DNA of 64,000 nt. It comes from Hyphomicrobiales bacterium. Its GTDB lineage: Bacteria; Pseudomonadota; Alphaproteobacteria; Rhizobiales; Beijerinckiaceae. The position numbers and the translations under genes were made by a program. The first letter of the stretch is position 1, and every line of letters starts with the position of its first letter. The notes under the pieces are model-generated. The model did not search any database, had not been told where the DNA came from, and saw only the letters and a program-made list of their open reading frames with translations. Location of the stretch: NCBI GenBank assembly GCA_027484605.1, contig JAIXSR010000140.1, positions 1 to 64,000 on the forward strand. The letters run 5' to 3'. Shown one piece after another: positions 34,501-45,358 of this stretch.

Positions 34501-34693
34501 GGTTCTGCATCTCGAGCGCCGTTGCCCCCGGCCATGCCACGGTGATCACCCCGACCTTGATGGTGAAGGAGGGGTCCTCGGCCCGGCCGAGACGCATATA
34601 GGAGAGGGTGCCGAGCGCCCCGATCAGCAGGATCAGGAAGAGCACGAGCGTCTGGTGCCGGACGGCCCAGGCTGAAAGATTGATGCCGCGCAT
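31547..34693 (-). CDS. RND-family efflux transporter permease (AcrB/MexF-like)
   Basis: A 1048-residue inner-membrane RND pump. TM1 at ~10-32 (HQTLVLFLILLIGALGTLSY), two large periplasmic loops, 12 TM in total, and the proton-relay Asp pair in LIIALGLLVDDAIIAVEMMI. The ATG at 34693 is chosen, 4 bp after the adaptor stop (alternative start 34714). It works with the upstream periplasmic adaptor; no outer-membrane factor gene is in the window, so a TolC-like partner must come from elsewhere. Substrates unknown. Confidence 0.93.
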   Translation of the reverse strand: MRGINLSAWAVRHQTLVLFLILLIGALGTLSYMRLGRAEDPSFTIKVGVITVAWPGATALEMQNQVTDRIEKKLQELPYFNRVLTYNKPGFAALQMEFKDYTPARQVPELFYQMRKKLGDLKPELPSGVIGPNVNDEFGDVDSILTMITGDGADYAQLKRVGEELKRALLKVPNVTKINLYGAQDEQIFVEFSHAKLATLGIPASAIFDAIARQNAVMPAGTFETQAQRIPVRVTGALAGADAVAAIPVEANGRTIRLGDIATVTRGFEDPSDFLIRQDGKPAIGVGLVMLKGANILTLGQEIDRTLAQFQETMPVGFQIDRIANQPKVVGDSVYEFVKAFVEALIIVLGVSFLTLGWRTGIVVATSVPLVLGIVFTVMDFAGIDLHRISLGALIIALGLLVDDAIIAVEMMIVKMEEGWDRMKAAAYAWESTAFPMLTGTLITAAGFLPVGLANSSVGEYTGSILYIVGIALVASWFVAVIFTPYLGVKILPDFKKGKGHAEGHAHMYQGRWYGLLRRIVIWCVTHRIKALGATAAVFAVAVFGFTRVPQQFFPLSERPELFLEMRLPEGSSITATNAVAREAEALLKGDPDVIHATTYIGQGSPRFWLGLNQVLPNEAFSQIVILSKDVAARERIKARLENQIRQGALSAARVRVDRFNFGPPVGFPVQFRVVGTDPAEVRRIAYQVREAMLGNRKAIDPHLDWNELMPAIRLVVDQDRARAFGLDPSAIAQTLQTLISGVTVTTIRDNTEQVQVVARAIPGERLDPTRLGDFTLTARNGVPVPLAQVARITQDYEEPILWRRSRDMSITVRADIVDGVQAPDVTTEIWSALKPIRDAVPLGYQIQIGGAIEESAKANESIFKLFPVMFMVMLLLLMVQLQSFTKVFLVLMSVPLGVIGASLALNLSGMPFGFVALLGLIALGGMDMRNSIILVDQVQHDMDRGLAMREAIVESVIRRARPVILTAMTAILAMIPLSRSAFWGPMAVTVMGGLFVATFMTLLFLPALYSFWFRKRIREEDRLSRRAAEITPANDRETPVPEKQAAA

Positions 34694-34697
34694 GTGC

Positions 34698-35900
34698 TTA
34701 CCCCTGCCGTGCATCCGTGAGCGTCCGGACCTTCTGCCCGGCGCGCAAGGTATGGACACCCATGGTCACCACCTGGTCGCCTTCGGCGAGCCCGGACCGG
34801 ATGGTCGCGAGCCGGCCATCGAAAGCGAGGATATCCACCTTGCGGCGGACCAATTGCCCGGTGCCCGCCTCGACCACGAAGACCTCCGTTCCCTGGCCCT
34901 CGTTCAGCACGGCAGAAAGCGGGATCCGCGCGACCCGGGACGCTTCCGGCGGGACAAGGTTGATTGTGGTCGTCATGCCGAGCGGTGCATCCGCGGCGAT
35001 GCCGCCCAGGGTGAACCGCGCCGCGAAGGTGCGGGTCCCGGCATCGGCGCTGGGTGCCAATTCGCGGAGCGTTGCCGGATAGCGTTTGCCGGGTTCGGAC
35101 CAGAGTTCCGCTTCCGCGCGGCCCTGCCGGGCCAGACCGAGTTCCTGTTCCGGCAGCGCGACCAGCGCCTCGCGATCGCCGTCGCGGGCGATGCGGATGA
35201 TGGTCTGGCCGGCCGCGACAACCTGCCCGACCTCGGCCGCGACACTGATCACGACCCCGTCGGATTCAGCCCGCAGATCGGCATAGGACTGGGCATTCGT
35301 GGTCAGCTCGACCTGCCTTTCGGCGCGCCGGACACGCCCGATCGCCTCGTCGCGCGCGGTGCGCTGGCGGTCGCTGGCCTGTTCGGTCGACCAGCCCTTG
35401 CTGCGCAAGTCGAGGATGCGTTCCAGCTCGAGCTCGGCCTGCCGCGCGGCAGAGCGCGCCGCGGTCAGCTCGGCTTCGGCGCTCTCGCGGTTCAGGCGGA
35501 AATCCGTATCGTCGAGGCTCGCCACCACCGTGCCGGCCGTGATCCTGTCGCCGACCTGCACCTTGCGGGCGGCGATCTTGCCGGTCACGCGGAAACCCTG
35601 ATCCGTCTCGATCCGTGCCCGGAGCGTTCCGACCAGCAGCTTCGGCTGCGCGAAGGCCTGCAGGCGGATGACCTGTACCTGGACCGGACGGGTGATCGAA
35701 TCCGGCGAGGCGGCGGCGGTCTTTTCCGGGGGTTTCCCCGTCAGCGCCCAGCCGGCTGCGCCGGCGCCGGCCAGAAGGATCAAGGCGAGGGGGAGGAAGC
35801 GCCGCGCCCGCGTGCCGAGCCGGGTCGGCTGGCGGGTTTCGCTGGCAGGAAGTGTCTCGGGGGCAGGAACGGGGTCGGGGGCAGGAACGGGATCGGTCAT
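34698..35900 (-). CDS. RND efflux periplasmic adaptor (membrane fusion protein)
   Basis: A 400-residue HlyD/AcrA-like adaptor. Pro-rich cytosolic N-terminus, one TM (FLPLALILLAGAGAAGWALT), a barrel-sandwich hybrid (GKIAARKVQVGDRITAGTVV), a long helical hairpin (ESAEAELTAARSAARQAELE, LERILDLRSKGWS) and a beta-barrel. Operon TetR - adaptor - pump, with 15 bp between TetR and this gene and 4 bp to the pump. Confidence 0.92.
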   Translation of the reverse strand: MTDPVPAPDPVPAPETLPASETRQPTRLGTRARRFLPLALILLAGAGAAGWALTGKPPEKTAAASPDSITRPVQVQVIRLQAFAQPKLLVGTLRARIETDQGFRVTGKIAARKVQVGDRITAGTVVASLDDTDFRLNRESAEAELTAARSAARQAELELERILDLRSKGWSTEQASDRQRTARDEAIGRVRRAERQVELTTNAQSYADLRAESDGVVISVAAEVGQVVAAGQTIIRIARDGDREALVALPEQELGLARQGRAEAELWSEPGKRYPATLRELAPSADAGTRTFAARFTLGGIAADAPLGMTTTINLVPPEASRVARIPLSAVLNEGQGTEVFVVEAGTGQLVRRKVDILAFDGRLATIRSGLAEGDQVVTMGVHTLRAGQKVRTLTDARQG

Positions 35901-35915
35901 GGCAGGCTCGGGGGG

Positions 35916-36512
35916 TTACGGACGCAGGGCAGCAAGGATCAGGCCGGTCAGGCGGCCGGCCTGCTCCTCCTGGTCCTCATCCGCGCAATGGGCGATCAGG
36001 GTGGGATGGATGATCTTCGCGGAGGCCTCGAAGGCGGTCTGCGCGAATTCCGGCAGGGGAACAGGCCGGAAATGGCCGGAGCGGATCCCCTCGCCGACAA
36101 TCTCGGCGAGCACGCTGACCATGGATTCACAATGCGCCTCGATGGCAGGCCAGTTCTCGGCCATCGCCACCTCGACCATGTCATGGATGCGGTGCTCATG
36201 CGTCAGCGTCGCCTTGTTGCGGCGATGCAGTTCGAGCAGGAAGACGCGGAGCTTTTCCGGCGCCGGAAGCGGCCGGCCGAGAATCTCGCGCGCCATATCG
36301 TCGACCTCGTGCATCATCTTGGCGCAGATCGCGTCATTGATGGCACTCTTTGACGGAAAGAAGCGGTAGACATTGGCAGGGGACATGCTGAGCGCGGCAG
36401 CAATGTCGGCGACCGCCGTCTTCGCGTAGCCGACGCGGCGGAAATGCTCCTCCGCGACGGCGATGATCCGTTCCCGGGTAACCTCTGCGGAAAGACGCTG
36501 GCGAATGTTCAT
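35916..36512 (-). CDS. TetR-family repressor of the RND operon
   Basis: A 198-residue regulator. N-terminal TetR HTH (AEEHFRRVGYAKTAVADIAA, ALSMSPANVYRFFPSKSAIN, residues ~18-60), then a ligand-binding helical domain with a TetR_C-type tail. It is the first gene of the operon, so autoregulated repression of the pump is likely. The upstream region carries an imperfect inverted repeat that is a good operator candidate. Confidence 0.9.
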   Translation of the reverse strand: MNIRQRLSAEVTRERIIAVAEEHFRRVGYAKTAVADIAAALSMSPANVYRFFPSKSAINDAICAKMMHEVDDMAREILGRPLPAPEKLRVFLLELHRRNKATLTHEHRIHDMVEVAMAENWPAIEAHCESMVSVLAEIVGEGIRSGHFRPVPLPEFAQTAFEASAKIIHPTLIAHCADEDQEEQAGRLTGLILAALRP

Positions 36513-36523
36513 GGCGACAGGTT

Positions 36524-36569
36524 ACGTTTGATAACTGATGAATTTCGAATTTTATCAGGAATCATACGT
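36524..36569. promoter_or_regulatory. Inverted repeat upstream of tetR, likely operator
   Basis: acgtttgataactga (36524-36538) and tcaggaatcatacgt (36555-36569) are inverted copies with 12 of 15 matches and a 16-nt A/T-rich spacer. It begins 12 bp upstream of the TetR start and is the most A/T-rich spot of the region. Confidence 0.5.
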
Positions 36570-36700
36570 CAGTCAAGCCGGGCATGGCATCGACGGGCGC
36601 GGAAGGGTGAATCCTCGGCATGCCCATTCCTCGGACTGGCAAAATCCCGCCCCTGCCGCTAAACAACCGCTCCATCATCTGCTTCCGACGAGGGGCCCGC

Positions 36701-37864
36701 GTGTCCAAGCCCATGAATCCGGTCTATGCCGGCCTGCCGACCACGATCTTCGAAACCATGTCCCGGCTGGCGCGCGAGCATCAGGCGGTGAATCTCGGAC
36801 AGGGATTCCCCGATGATCCCGGTGCCGAGGATATCCGGGCCAAGGCCGCCGAAGCCGTCATCTCGGGCTGGAACCAGTATCCGCCGATGATGGGCATTCC
36901 TGAATTGCGGCAGGCCGCTTCGGCCCACTACGCCCGGCACCAGGGGCTGGTCTTCGATCCCGACAGCGAGATCATGGTGACGTCCGGCGCGACGGAGGCC
37001 CTGGCCGGGGCGCTCTTCTCGCTGATCAATCCCGGCGACGAGGTCGTGCTGTTCCAGCCGATGTACGATGCCTATCTGCCGCTGGTGCTGCGGGCGGGCG
37101 GCATCCCGAAATTCGTGACATTGCGACCGCCGCATTGGCGGTTCACGGCCGAGGATCTCGCGGCGGCCTTCTCGCCCCGGACCAAGCTGGTCCTCTTCAA
37201 TGATCCGCTCAATCCCGCCGGCACGGTCTGCCCGCTCGAGGATCTCTCGATGCTCGCGCATTTCTGCATGGCAAACGACGCCATCGCCCTGTGCGACGAG
37301 GTCTGGGAACATGTGGTCTTCGATGGCATCCGCCATCAATCCCTGATCGCCCTGCCGGGCATGCGCGATCGGGTCGTCAAGATCAGCTCGGCCGGCAAGA
37401 TCTTCTCGCTGACCGGCTGGAAGGTGGGAATGGTGATGGCGGCCCCCGGCCTGATGCGCGTTCTCGCCAAGGCCCACCAGTTCCTGACTTTCACCACGCC
37501 GCCCAACCTGCAGACGGCTGTCGCCTATGGCCTCGGCAAGGAGGACGGCTTCTTCGACACGATGCGCGCCGATTTCCAGCAGGCGCGCGATTACCTCGCC
37601 GGCGGGCTGGAATCCCTCGGATTCTCGGTGCTCAATTCGCGCGGGACCTACTTCCTGAATATCGATATCGCGCCGCTCGGTGAAACCGATGATGCCGCCT
37701 TCTGCCAGCGGCTGGTGGCGGAACACGGAGTGGCGGCGATCCCGGTTTCGGCCTTCTATGCCGAGGACCCGGTGCGCACCGTTGTCCGGCTCTGCTTCGC
37801 CAAGCGCCGGTCGACGCTGGATGCCGCGCTCGAGCGCATGGCCGGCGTGATCCGCAAGGGCTGA
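36701..37864 (+). CDS. Class I/II PLP aminotransferase
   Basis: About 387 residues, fold type I: VNLGQGFPDDPG, WNQYPPMMGIPELRQAASAH, VTSGATEAL, FNDPLNPAGTV, LCDEVWEHVVFDG and the Schiff-base Lys in ISSAGKIFSLTGWKVG. The pattern fits the kynurenine/methionine aminotransferase (YbdL/KAT-like) group; the donor is unproved. The GTG at 36701 follows aGGGGcccgc and is preferred; an in-frame ATG at 36713 has no SD. Convergent with mepA, 3 bp apart. Confidence 0.85.
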   Translation: MSKPMNPVYAGLPTTIFETMSRLAREHQAVNLGQGFPDDPGAEDIRAKAAEAVISGWNQYPPMMGIPELRQAASAHYARHQGLVFDPDSEIMVTSGATEALAGALFSLINPGDEVVLFQPMYDAYLPLVLRAGGIPKFVTLRPPHWRFTAEDLAAAFSPRTKLVLFNDPLNPAGTVCPLEDLSMLAHFCMANDAIALCDEVWEHVVFDGIRHQSLIALPGMRDRVVKISSAGKIFSLTGWKVGMVMAAPGLMRVLAKAHQFLTFTTPPNLQTAVAYGLGKEDGFFDTMRADFQQARDYLAGGLESLGFSVLNSRGTYFLNIDIAPLGETDDAAFCQRLVAEHGVAAIPVSAFYAEDPVRTVVRLCFAKRRSTLDAALERMAGVIRKG

Positions 37865-37867
37865 CGA

Positions 37868-38827
37868 TCAGCGCGAGATCGCGACCTGGCGGCATTCGTC
37901 CGGCAGGTCGTCGAGTGTCCAGGGCTTGGGTGGCGGTTTGGGCTTGCCTGCCGGCCCGGGCGGCGGCTTCGGCTTGTTCATGGCGGCATCTTGCTTCTTC
38001 AGCCAATCCTGCAATTCCGTGCCGCAGCCATCCTCGTCTGCCGGGAGCGGCTGGTCGACACAGGAAGCATCCTCTTTCGGGCAGGCCATGCGGATATGGA
38101 AATGGAAATTGTGCCCCCACATGGGCCGCACCTTGGCCAGCCAGCCGCGATCCGCACCGGCATCGCGGCACAGGGCCACCTTGATCGCGGGATTGACGAA
38201 GATCCGGCTGACCTTCGCTTCCCGGGCGGCGAGGCGGATGAGCGCCACATGGCTGCGGGTATAGACGGCCGGGTCGATATCCATCCAGTCGGGCCGGACG
38301 ATATTCGTCGCGCTCATCGTTTCCCGCTCTGCGCGGCTCAGCGTGCGGTCGGGCATCGGCGTCAGCCAGATATCAGCATCGAGGCCGATCTGGTGCGAGG
38401 CATGCCCGGTCAGCATCGGCCCGCCGCGCGGCTGGGAAATGTCGCCCACGAGCAGGCCGTTCCAGCGCGCCTCGCGCGGGGCCTTGCGCGCCAGGGATTC
38501 GATGAGGGCGATCAGGTCCGGATGGCCCCAGTTGCGGTTGCGGGACAGCCGCATTACCTGCCACGTCTCGCCATCGACCGGCAGCGCCTTCGCCCCCGCA
38601 AGGCAGCCCCGTGCGAAGGACCCGATGGCGCGCGGCTCCAGTTTGGCCGGGCCGGGCGTTGTCCCGAAGATGCGCTTGGCGGCATTGCTCGGCAGGAGCG
38701 AGAGCACCTTCTCGCGGCGCTCCATCTCCTCGGTCTGCGTCTGCTGGGCCAGAGCCGGTCCGGCAAGGACCATCAGGAGGAGCGCCGCAGGGCCCATCCT
38801 GCCTCCACGTCCGTGCAAAATCCGCAT
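37868..38827 (-). CDS. mepA: Penicillin-insensitive murein endopeptidase MepA
   Basis: About 319 residues, a LAS-type zinc D-alanyl-D-alanine endopeptidase cleaving DD cross-links in peptidoglycan. Signal peptide in RMGPAALLLMVLAGPALAQ. Zinc/catalytic features: NWGHPDLIALI, MLTGHASHQIGLDADIWLTP (His, Asp) and WGHNFHFHIRMACP (His). Cys residues CP, CVDQ and CGTE fit disulfides; the C-terminus is a Lys/Pro-rich tail (KPKPPPGPAGKPKPPPKPW). Start uncertain: 38827 gives a basic n-region, 38797 has GGAGG just upstream, 38881 is the longest. Confidence 0.92.
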   Translation of the reverse strand: MRILHGRGGRMGPAALLLMVLAGPALAQQTQTEEMERREKVLSLLPSNAAKRIFGTTPGPAKLEPRAIGSFARGCLAGAKALPVDGETWQVMRLSRNRNWGHPDLIALIESLARKAPREARWNGLLVGDISQPRGGPMLTGHASHQIGLDADIWLTPMPDRTLSRAERETMSATNIVRPDWMDIDPAVYTRSHVALIRLAAREAKVSRIFVNPAIKVALCRDAGADRGWLAKVRPMWGHNFHFHIRMACPKEDASCVDQPLPADEDGCGTELQDWLKKQDAAMNKPKPPPGPAGKPKPPPKPWTLDDLPDECRQVAISR

Positions 38828-38995
38828 CGCCAAGGCCTTGCCCAGCATCGATTCGTCCCTCGTCATGGCGGCCACCAGCATGCCAGCAAAGGGTTAACCA
38901 GACCAGCCGGACCCGCGCATTTTGAGTGAAGCGATTCAGGCTTTGGCCTTGTCCGGAGCGCAGGATGGCCGGGTTAACAACAGGGGGAATCATCC

Positions 38996-39127
38996 ATGTT
39001 CGCATCCTTCGTCCGCCGGCTCATGCCGCTTCTGGTGATCTTTCTCGGCATCCTGATCCAGACCCAGGCCGGTCTCGCCCGGGGCGAGGCACCGGGAGAT
39101 CGGCCTTCGGCTTTCCGGCAGATCTGA
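38996..39127 (+). CDS. Small signal-peptide-bearing protein, 43 residues
   Basis: The ORF starts ATG after caGGGGGaatcatcc and encodes MFASFVRRLMPLLVIFLGIL followed by IQTQAGLARG and a polar tail ending FRQI. This has the charged-hydrophobic-small pattern of a cleavable signal or single TM anchor. No homology is recognised. It sits between divergent mepA and the Bug-type binding protein. It could be chance; the SD and signal-like profile make it worth listing. Confidence 0.4.
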   Translation: MFASFVRRLMPLLVIFLGILIQTQAGLARGEAPGDRPSAFRQI

Positions 39128-39234
39128 GGGCCTGACATTTTCGCTTTTCAATCCCGGTGTCTGGGCTAGGCTGGCGCCAATTCCCGGACAGGCTGCCCGA
39201 TGCGGCGGCGCAAAACAGGATGTGAGGAGGAACG

Positions 39235-40224
39235 ATGAGTGATCTGAACAGGGCGATTCCCCGCCGCGCCGTTCTGGCCGGCCTTGCCGCCACGCCTTTC
39301 CTCGGTGCGGGCGCGCTCGGACAGGCTGCCTGGCCGAAGGCCGGAACGATCCGCATGGTCATTCCCTTCCCGCCTGCCGGGGCCACCGATGTGATCGGCC
39401 GCATCGTTGCCGAACGCCTCGGCGCGGTCTGGGGCAACCAGATCGTCGTCGAGAACAAGGGTGGCGCCGGCGGCAATATCGGCACCGACCAGGCCGCGAA
39501 GGCCGCGCCGGACGGCAACACGATGCTCGTCGTCTCGGTCGGCATGGCCACCAACCCCTATCTCTACAAGTCGCTGCCCTATGACCCGGTGAAGGATTTC
39601 GAGCCCGTCAGCCTGATGGCGATGGTGCCGAACATCATGGTCATCCCGCCGAACCATCCGGCAAAATCGGTCGCCGAATTCATCGCCATGGCCAAGGCCA
39701 AGCCGGGCACCATGTCCTTCGGCTCCTCCGGCATCGGCACCTCCGTCCATCTCTCCGGCGAGCTGTTCCAGAAGCTCACCGGCACGAAGATGATCCATGT
39801 CCCCTACAAGGGCACGGCCGAGGCCAAGAACGACCTGATCGCCGGCCGCCTCGACTGCATCTTCGACAACATCACGGCCGCCCTTCCGCAGGCCCGCGCC
39901 GGCACCGTGAAGGCCCTCGGCATCACCACGGCGAAGCGATCGCAGCTCGCGCCGGAGCTCGCGCCGATCAACGATACCGTGCCGGGCTTCGACGTCTCGT
40001 CCTGGTTCGCGCTGTTCGTTCCGGCCAAGACGCCGCCGGCCATCGTCGCCCGGATGAATGCCGATGTGAAGGCTGTCCTGGCCGAAGCCGAAGTGGCCAG
40101 CAAGCTCGGCAAGCTCGGCGGCGAGATTGTCGGGTCGAGCCAGCAGGAACTGGCAGCTTTCCTCAAGTCGGAAAGCGAGAAATGGGGCGCGCTGATCAAG
40201 GAGATCGGCGTCACCGCCGGCTGA
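39235..40224 (+). CDS. Bug/TctC-family tripartite tricarboxylate transporter binding protein (orphan)
   Basis: A 329-residue periplasmic protein. Signal region with twin Arg (IPRRAVLAGLAATPFLGAGA), then the Bug fold: IRMVIPFPPAGATDVIGRIV, VVENKGGAGGNIGTDQAAKA, GHTL-like GNTMLVVSVG, YDPVKDFEPVSL, and MIHVPYKGTAEAKNDLIAGR. Ligands of Bug proteins are usually carboxylates. The TctA/TctB membrane partners are not adjacent, which is common for this expanded family. SD tGAGGAGgaacg precedes the ATG. Confidence 0.92.
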   Translation: MSDLNRAIPRRAVLAGLAATPFLGAGALGQAAWPKAGTIRMVIPFPPAGATDVIGRIVAERLGAVWGNQIVVENKGGAGGNIGTDQAAKAAPDGNTMLVVSVGMATNPYLYKSLPYDPVKDFEPVSLMAMVPNIMVIPPNHPAKSVAEFIAMAKAKPGTMSFGSSGIGTSVHLSGELFQKLTGTKMIHVPYKGTAEAKNDLIAGRLDCIFDNITAALPQARAGTVKALGITTAKRSQLAPELAPINDTVPGFDVSSWFALFVPAKTPPAIVARMNADVKAVLAEAEVASKLGKLGGEIVGSSQQELAAFLKSESEKWGALIKEIGVTAG

Positions 40225-40365
40225 AGCCGGCCGACGGAGGCTTGAAGGCGGCCGCCGAATCCGGTTGATTGGGTATCCATCGATCCACAATGCCGGGACC
40301 GTCCCGCCGCCTTCGTTGCTTGAGGCCGGAGGCGGGCAGCCCGCTTCACGCCTTCAGAGCCCGAA

Positions 40366-42228
<1,863 letters not shown>

Positions 42229-42330
42229 CCCCGATGTCGGCCCTGCCGGTGATGCCCGGCTTGATCATGGTCAAGGACAGCCGCGGGCCTGAGGCCAGAA
42301 TGCAGGCCGCATCAGCAGGGGAAGCGGCCC

Positions 42331-43431
42331 ATGGCGGACCTTGAAGCACTTGTCTCGGAATGGGGAATCGGCCCCGCCATGGCATTGGCCGGCCTGCTGG
42401 CCGGGCTGCTCTTCGGGTTCATGGCGCAGCGCAGCCAGTTCTGCCTGCGCGCGGCTGTTGTCGAATTCGTGTCACGGGCCTATGGCCGCAAGCTCGCGAT
42501 CTGGCTGCTCGCCTTCGGCAGCACGATCCTCGTTCTCCAGGGGCTTGTCGCCGCCGGCCTCGTCGATCTCGCCGGAATCCGGGCGCTGGAAAGCCGGGGG
42601 TCGCTCTCCGGTGCGGCCCTTGGCGGGCTGATCTTCGGCATCGGCATGGTTCTGGCCCGGGGTTGCGCCAGCCGGCTGCTGGTCCTGTCGGCCACGGGCA
42701 ACATGCGGGCGCTCGTGACCGGGCTGGTCTTCGTGGTGACGGCGCAGGCCGCATGGCAGGGCGCGCTTGAGCCCCTGCGGCTTGCGCTTTCGGAACTCTG
42801 GACCATCGAAGGCGGCCCCGCGCGTGACTGGATGGCCCGGCTCGGCGGAGGGCCTCCCGCGCGGCTCGCCTTTGCCGCGCTCTGGTTTTCGGCAGCGCTT
42901 GTCTTTGCCTGGCGCGGCCGGGTTGGCCCCTGGGGCTGGATCGGCGGGATCGGCGCCGGCCTTGCCGTCGCCCTCGCCTATCTGCTCAGCGCATGGATCG
43001 GCGTGGCGGCCATGGAAACCGGTACGGCCCGCGGCATCACCTTTTCCGGCCCCTCGGCGGAATTGCTGATGCGCATCCTTGCCCCGAACGGCCGTCCGCC
43101 CGGCTTCGAGACGCTGCTCATCCCCGGCGTATTCCTGGGTTCGGCCTTCGGCGCCTTGCTGGCCGGCGAATGGCGGCTGACCGTGTTCGATGCCCGGTCC
43201 GGCATGATGCGCTACATGGTGGGCGCGGTGCTGATGGGATTCGGTTCGATCATGGCAGGGGGGTGTGCGGTCGGCGCGGGGATTTCCGGCGGCGCGATCT
43301 TCTCCGTCACGGCCTGGCTGGCCCTGCTCGGCATGTGGCTCGGGGCCGGAGCAACGCATCTCCTGCTGGATGCGCCGAAACCCACCGGTCTCGACCTGCC
43401 GGCCGGGCTGGATCCGGCGCGGGCGGGGTGA
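42331..43431 (+). CDS. YeeE/YedE-family sulfur-compound transporter
   Basis: A 366-residue membrane protein with about ten TM segments and the paired family motifs LARGCASRLLVL (residues ~108-119) and SIMAGGCAVGAGISGGAIF (~305-323). Both contain the conserved Cys that relays thiosulfate in TsuA. Likely import of thiosulfate or a similar sulfur anion. No TsuB (TusA-like) gene is adjacent. Convergent with lepA, 6 bp apart. Confidence 0.88.
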   Translation: MADLEALVSEWGIGPAMALAGLLAGLLFGFMAQRSQFCLRAAVVEFVSRAYGRKLAIWLLAFGSTILVLQGLVAAGLVDLAGIRALESRGSLSGAALGGLIFGIGMVLARGCASRLLVLSATGNMRALVTGLVFVVTAQAAWQGALEPLRLALSELWTIEGGPARDWMARLGGGPPARLAFAALWFSAALVFAWRGRVGPWGWIGGIGAGLAVALAYLLSAWIGVAAMETGTARGITFSGPSAELLMRILAPNGRPPGFETLLIPGVFLGSAFGALLAGEWRLTVFDARSGMMRYMVGAVLMGFGSIMAGGCAVGAGISGGAIFSVTAWLALLGMWLGAGATHLLLDAPKPTGLDLPAGLDPARAG

Positions 43432-43437
43432 GTGCGC

Positions 43438-45243
43438 TCAGCTGTCCATCTTCAGGGCGGCGATGAAGGCTTCCTGCGGAATCTCGACCTTGCCGAATTG
43501 CCGCATCTTCTTCTTGCCTTCCTTCTGCTTGTCCAGAAGCTTGCGCTTGCGGCTGATATCGCCGCCATAGCACTTGGCCGTCACGTCCTTGCGCAGGGCC
43601 CGCACCGTCTCGCGGGCGATGATCTTGCCGCCGATCGCGGCCTGGATCGGGATCTGGAAGAGATGCGGCGGGATCAGGTCCTTCAGCTTCTCGCACATCA
43701 CCCGGCCGCGGCCTTCGGCGCGGTTGCGATGGACCAGCATGGACAGCGCATCCACCGGCTCGGAATTGACCAGGACCGACAGTTTCACGAGGTCGCCCTC
43801 GCGGTAATCGGTGATCGTGTAGTCGAACGAGGCATAGCCCTTCGAGATCGATTTCAGCCGGTCATAGAAGTCGAACACGACCTCGTTGAGCGGCAGGTCA
43901 TAGACCACCATGGCGCGCTTGCCGACATAGGTCAGGTCGATCTGGCTGCCGCGGCGCTCCTGGCAGAGCTTGAGGATCGCACCGAGATAATCATCCGGCG
44001 TGAGGATCGTCGCGCGGATCCACGGCTCGCGGATTTCCGCGATCTTCATCACATCCGGCAGGTCGGCCGGATTGTGCAGGTCGATCTCGGAGCCGTCCCT
44101 GAGGGCGATCTGGTAGACGACGCTCGGCGCGGTGGCGATCAGGTCGAGGTTGAATTCACGCGTCAGCCGCTCCTGGATGATCTCCAGATGGAGCAGGCCA
44201 AGGAAGCCGCAGCGGAAGCCGAAGCCGAGCGCGGCCGAGGATTCCATCTCGTAGGTGAAGCTGGCATCGTTGAGGCGCAGCTTGCCCATCGCCCCGCGGA
44301 GCTCGTCGAATTCCGCCGCATCCACCGGGAAGAGCCCGCAGAACACCACCGGTTGCACCGGCTTGAAGCCCGGCAGGGCCTGCGCGGTCGGCTTCTTCTC
44401 CTCGGTGATCGTGTCGCCGACGCGGGTATCCGCCACTTCCTTGATCGAGGCGGTGATGAAGCCCACCTCGCCGGGGGTGAGTTCCGGCAGGTCGATCATC
44501 TTCGGCGTGAACACGCCGACCCGGTCGATATCATAGACGGCATCCGTGCCCATCATCTTGATGCGCATGCCCTTCCGGAGCTTGCCATCGATGATCCGGA
44601 CCAGCACGACCACGCCGAGATAGACATCATACCAGCTATCGACCAGCAGGGCCTTGAGCGGCGCGCCGACATCGCCCCTGGGCGGCGGCAGACGGGTGAC
44701 GATCGCCTCGAGCACACCCTCGATATTGAGCCCGGTCTTGGCCGAGATCGGCACGGCCTGGGAAGCATCGAGCCCGATCACTTCCTCGATCTGTTCCTTG
44801 ACCCGGTCCGGCTCGGCGGCGGGCAGATCGACCTTGTTGAGGACGGGGACGATTTCGTGATTCGCATCGAGTGCATGATAGACATTGGCCAGCGTCTGCG
44901 CCTCGACGCCCTGGCTGGCATCGACCACCAGCAGCGAGCCCTCGCAGGCCGCGAGGCTGCGCGAGACCTCATAGGCGAAGTCGACATGGCCCGGCGTGTC
45001 CATCAGGTTGAGGATGTAATCCTTGCCGTCATTCGCCCGGTAGTTCAGCCGGACGGTCTGCGCCTTGATGGTGATGCCGCGCTCGCGCTCAATATCCATG
45101 CTGTCGAGCACCTGCTCGACCATCTCGCGCTCCTGCAGCCCCCCGGTTTTCTGGATCAGGCGGTCGGCGAGGGTGGACTTGCCGTGGTCGATATGCGCCA
45201 CGATGGAGAAGTTGCGAATATTGGTGATCGGTTCCGTGCTCAT
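43438..45243 (-). CDS. lepA: Elongation factor 4 (LepA)
   Basis: A 601-residue translational GTPase: G1 AHIDHGKST (residues ~17-25), switch region [14 protein letters not shown]3 DTPGHVDF, G4 NKVDLP. EF4-specific C-terminal domain with [20 protein letters not shown] and [21 protein letters not shown] chose the ATG at 45243 because the 72-residue upstream extension overlaps the transaldolase region without conservation. Function: back-translocation and ribosome biogenesis. Confidence 0.97.
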   Translation of the reverse strand: MSTEPITNIRNFSIVAHIDHGKSTLADRLIQKTGGLQEREMVEQVLDSMDIERERGITIKAQTVRLNYRANDGKDYILNLMDTPGHVDFAYEVSRSLAACEGSLLVVDASQGVEAQTLANVYHALDANHEIVPVLNKVDLPAAEPDRVKEQIEEVIGLDASQAVPISAKTGLNIEGVLEAIVTRLPPPRGDVGAPLKALLVDSWYDVYLGVVVLVRIIDGKLRKGMRIKMMGTDAVYDIDRVGVFTPKMIDLPELTPGEVGFITASIKEVADTRVGDTITEEKKPTAQALPGFKPVQPVVFCGLFPVDAAEFDELRGAMGKLRLNDASFTYEMESSAALGFGFRCGFLGLLHLEIIQERLTREFNLDLIATAPSVVYQIALRDGSEIDLHNPADLPDVMKIAEIREPWIRATILTPDDYLGAILKLCQERRGSQIDLTYVGKRAMVVYDLPLNEVVFDFYDRLKSISKGYASFDYTITDYREGDLVKLSVLVNSEPVDALSMLVHRNRAEGRGRVMCEKLKDLIPPHLFQIPIQAAIGGKIIARETVRALRKDVTAKCYGGDISRKRKLLDKQKEGKKKMRQFGKVEIPQEAFIAALKMDS

Positions 45244-45358
45244 GGCGCGGGAGATAGCGAAGCTGGCGCAAATGTCCAAGGAAATCGCGTTTTGACCCGC
45301 GCCTGCGACAAAACAGAACGGCTGGCCCGGCGGAGAGGGCGCCGTGACGCGGGCGCTT

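Noticed and set aside
30029-34675. 1548-codon plus-strand open frame
   Set aside because: It is antisense to the GMC and RND genes, whose motifs are unmistakable. Long shadow frames are normal at this GC content.
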